Shown: positions 30,822-32,332 of the stretch, in pieces
How the letters are laid out: each line of letters opens with the position of its first letter
Numbering within the stretch: the first letter of the stretch is position 1
Source: an archaeon
GTDB taxonomy: Archaea; Nanobdellota; Nanobdellia; Woesearchaeales; GW2011-AR9
NCBI GenBank assembly: GCA_023265925.1
Contig: JAHFSD010000016.1
Coordinates: 1 to 32,332 of the forward strand
Length of the DNA stretch: 32,332 nucleotides
Direction: 5' to 3'
Position numbers and translations under genes: made by a program
The notes under the pieces: model-generated
Seen by the model: only the letters and a program-made list of their open reading frames with translations
Databases searched by the model: none
Told to the model about the DNA's origin: nothing

Positions 30822-31523
30822 CTAATTGCATTTTGCTCCTATCCCAGGATCTGGACTGCAACCATTTTGACAAGAATGGGGGATTAGTATGTGCTGTTGA
30901 TTACCACTATCATCGTTACTATTTAGGGCACAGACTTGTTCATGTAAAGTATTGCCGCTGCAGAAATCTGTAAACAATAAATATTGAGGTAGAATAACTC
31001 CACCCCGAATACTGGGATAATCTCCTCCATCGTTGTCCTGACATTTACAGGTGGCGCCGCAGCCATCCGAGTTGACAGTGTTACCATCATCACAAATTTC
31101 ACCGAAAGCAGAAGCGCTATCTATTATATCATCACCACAGCGGCGATTTTTGCAATCGGTACGACAGGCAGCATTAGGAGCATTGCTATTGGCACTGCCT
31201 TGATCACATTGTTCCCCTAATTCCGGTTTCTCATTCCCACATACGGGGGCAGGAGGTATAATACTTATCAAAGGTTTTTCAGAAGGTGTTTCAGATTTTG
31301 CTTTGGCAACTTTTTTCGCAATTTTTTCTACATCCATTTTATACTTCCCATAAGAACTGTAGTAAGCTTCCCCCACGATGTTTCCTTCCTCATCCACGAT
31401 TTCTACTGTAGAATGAACCTGAAAGCGCAGGACGATAATAACGGAGGCAATCAGCGCGATGACCACTAGAAATGTCAGGGCTTGAGGAGAAAGTTTTGGT
31501 TTATCTTTAGGTCTTTTTGCCAT
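30822..31523 (-). CDS. Membrane-anchored Cys-rich protein with DUF4215/Myxo-like repeat, 233 aa
   Basis: ATG 31521-31523 follows AGAGG and a TATA-like box (CCTTTATATC, 31561-31570), so I prefer it to the longer frame from 31631, which would run into the tRNA-Pro promoter. A basic start (AKRPKDKPKLS) leads to one transmembrane segment (ALTFLVVIALIASVIIVL), then an extracellular part: CGNEKPELGEQCDQG, CRTDCKNRRCGDDII, FGEICDDGNTVNSDGCGATCKC. This is the Cys-rich repeat found in many secreted proteins. The C-terminus has more Cys pairs. The role is unknown; likely a surface protein. Confidence 0.82.
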   Translation of the reverse strand: MAKRPKDKPKLSPQALTFLVVIALIASVIIVLRFQVHSTVEIVDEEGNIVGEAYYSSYGKYKMDVEKIAKKVAKAKSETPSEKPLISIIPPAPVCGNEKPELGEQCDQGSANSNAPNAACRTDCKNRRCGDDIIDSASAFGEICDDGNTVNSDGCGATCKCQDNDGGDYPSIRGGVILPQYLLFTDFCSGNTLHEQVCALNSNDDSGNQQHILIPHSCQNGCSPDPGIGAKCN

Positions 31524-31632
31524 AATCTGCCTCTTCTGTAATGGTATGAAAACGTGGAAGGATATAAAGGTTACGCTTGGCAAATTTCTGGGGGAAAACC
31601 TTTTAAACTGTTCGTCTTCTTTTCTCATCAAC

Positions 31633-31787
31633 GGGGCCGTAGTCTAGCTTGGTCTCAGCAAGGCAGCTTGCTTGGGGGCAATAGGATTCACCCTTGGGGT
31701 TATTTAACCATAATGGGTGCGACCGGAGTTCGAATAGTCTCCGACTATCAACCGAGAAGCGGAGCATCGAATATCTTCGCGGCCCCA
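31633..31787 (+). tRNA. tRNA-Pro (GGG) with three introns (D loop, anticodon loop, T loop)
   Basis: Acceptor GGGGCCG pairs with CGGCCCC (31780-31786), discriminator A. The anticodon stem CACCC/GGGTG encloses 21 nt; removing 14 nt (31700-31713) after position 37 leaves TTGGGGT with anticodon GGG and G37. D stem GTCT/GGAT encloses 38 nt (31646-31683), about 29 more than normal, with a GCAAG/CTTGC hairpin. T stem CGGAG (31724-31728) pairs with CTTCG (31775-31779) only if about 39 nt (near 31736-31774, with ATAGTC/GACTAT) are removed from the T loop. Mature length is then about 73 nt. A TATA-like box (TTTTAAAC, 31601-31608) is 28 bp upstream. Confidence 0.85.
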
Positions 31788-31903
31788 GTTTTTTTCTTTG
31801 TCTAGCGTTAGCTTCCGGGGTTGATAAGGGGCAGAGCCCCTTATATCTTAGCGGCCCCAGTTTTTTTCTTTGTCTAGCGTTAGCTTCCGGGGTTGATAAG
31901 GGG
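31771..31903 (+). repeat. Tandem duplication of tRNA-Pro 3' end plus downstream sequence
   Basis: 31771-31831 and 31843-31903 (61 bp, one mismatch, period 72 bp) are copies. Copy 1 starts in the last intron and holds the final tRNA exon and its poly-T terminator; copy 2 repeats the exon (GCGGCCCCA) and terminator. Between them ATAAGGGGC and GCCCCTTAT form a perfect hairpin (31824-31844). Confidence 0.9.
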
Positions 31904-31931
31904 TGTGCCAGTTGATAAAAGGCAAAACCTT

Positions 31932-32332
31932 TCACACAATAGTAAACGTCACCGCGCCGCCCATCGCCGCATAGCTGCCGATGACAATCATCTTGATTAA
32001 CGTAGCCGCATCAGCAGGAATCGCTGCAAATAGCCACAAAGCAATCAATTCTACCATGGCGGCAATCAGGTAAAGCAGAATCAGCTTTCTCCAGATGATG
32101 GTATAGCCTTTCTTCTTCACAAAATCTTTCTCGTTCTTATAGATTAACAGGCCGGAGATAAACAGGACAAACAGCAGAATGCCCAGAATGTTCCACCAGG
32201 GCAGGCGTAGAGCCAGCTCTTCCAGGTTGAGAAGGTTTCGGCCGATGCCTACTCCCAGGAATGCTCCGGCCGTCCCACGGATGAGTTCCAGGACATGCTT
32301 CCGCCGGAAAGTGAATGTTCCCAGTTGAAATA
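31932..32332 (-). CDS. Polytopic membrane protein, at least 132 aa (5' end outside window)
   Basis: The frame is open from the right edge; a GTG at 32120 is internal. Visible are a segment [16 protein letters not shown], a first clear transmembrane helix ([20 protein letters not shown]), a charged loop ([12 protein letters not shown]), a helix ([19 protein letters not shown]) and a last hydrophobic stretch ([20 protein letters not shown]). The family is not recognised. It lies 28 bp from the end of the tandem repeat, converging on the tRNA-Pro unit. Confidence 0.78.
   Translation of the reverse strand, partial: FQLGTFTFRRKHVLELIRGTAGAFLGVGIGRNLLNLEELALRLPWWNILGILLFVLFISGLLIYKNEKDFVKKKGYTIIWRKLILLYLIAAMVELIALWLFAAIPADAATLIKMIVIGSYAAMGGAVTFTIV

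Noticed and set aside
31603-31935. Minus-strand frame of 110 codons with a repeated STPEANARQRKKLGP segment
   Set aside because: It is antisense to tRNA-Pro and its tandem duplication; the peptide repeat is a by-product of the DNA repeat.

Overview
The window looks like chromosomal DNA of an archaeon, most likely a DPANN lineage close to Woesearchaeota or Pacearchaeota (lineage is my inference). Evidence: a GatE subunit, a transketolase split into two genes, an Lhr-type helicase, a short archaeal triosephosphate isomerase, a DUF5654-like protein, N-termini of the form KKG(S/A)(L/I)ELS on pilin-like proteins, and TATA-like boxes centred 25-30 bp before many start codons (leaderless transcription). 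Where a 5' leader exists it usually carries a GAGGTGA-type Shine-Dalgarno site. The three tRNA genes are interrupted by introns, several outside the anticodon loop.

Layout. 1-3.4 kb: end of mutS, a small lipoprotein, a secreted coiled-coil protein, and two non-coding elements built of inverted repeats. 3.4-7.7 kb: lhr helicase, divergent from a DUF5654-adk pair, then a RelBE-like toxin-antitoxin pair. 7.7-18 kb: one long minus-strand gene train. It starts with two micro membrane proteins and the transketolase N-subunit, passes through six overlapping genes (five exported or membrane proteins plus a relic of an FG-GAP gene), then the transketolase C-subunit and two small zinc-ribbon proteins. 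The surface block therefore sits between the two halves of one enzyme.

18-23.6 kb: two winged-helix regulators, a phosphoribosyltransferase, two pilin-like proteins, tpiA, and several membrane or unknown proteins. 23.9-26.8 kb: two consecutive gene pairs, each a DNA-binding helix-turn-helix protein overlapping a polymerase-beta-type nucleotidyltransferase, each ending at a copy of the same 38-bp repeat. 26.8-29.1 kb: gatE divergent from a small Toprim protein around one shared TATA-like box. 29.1-32.3 kb: tRNA-Val, tRNA-Leu and tRNA-Pro, a non-canonical NTPase gene bounded by inverted repeats, a Cys-rich anchored protein, and a membrane protein cut by the right edge.

Most unusual: multi-intron tRNA genes (tRNA-Pro appears to carry three introns), intergenic arrays of back-to-back hairpins, a surface-protein operon separating the transketolase halves, and the repeated HTH-nucleotidyltransferase modules. 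All functions are read from sequence patterns; no database search was run.
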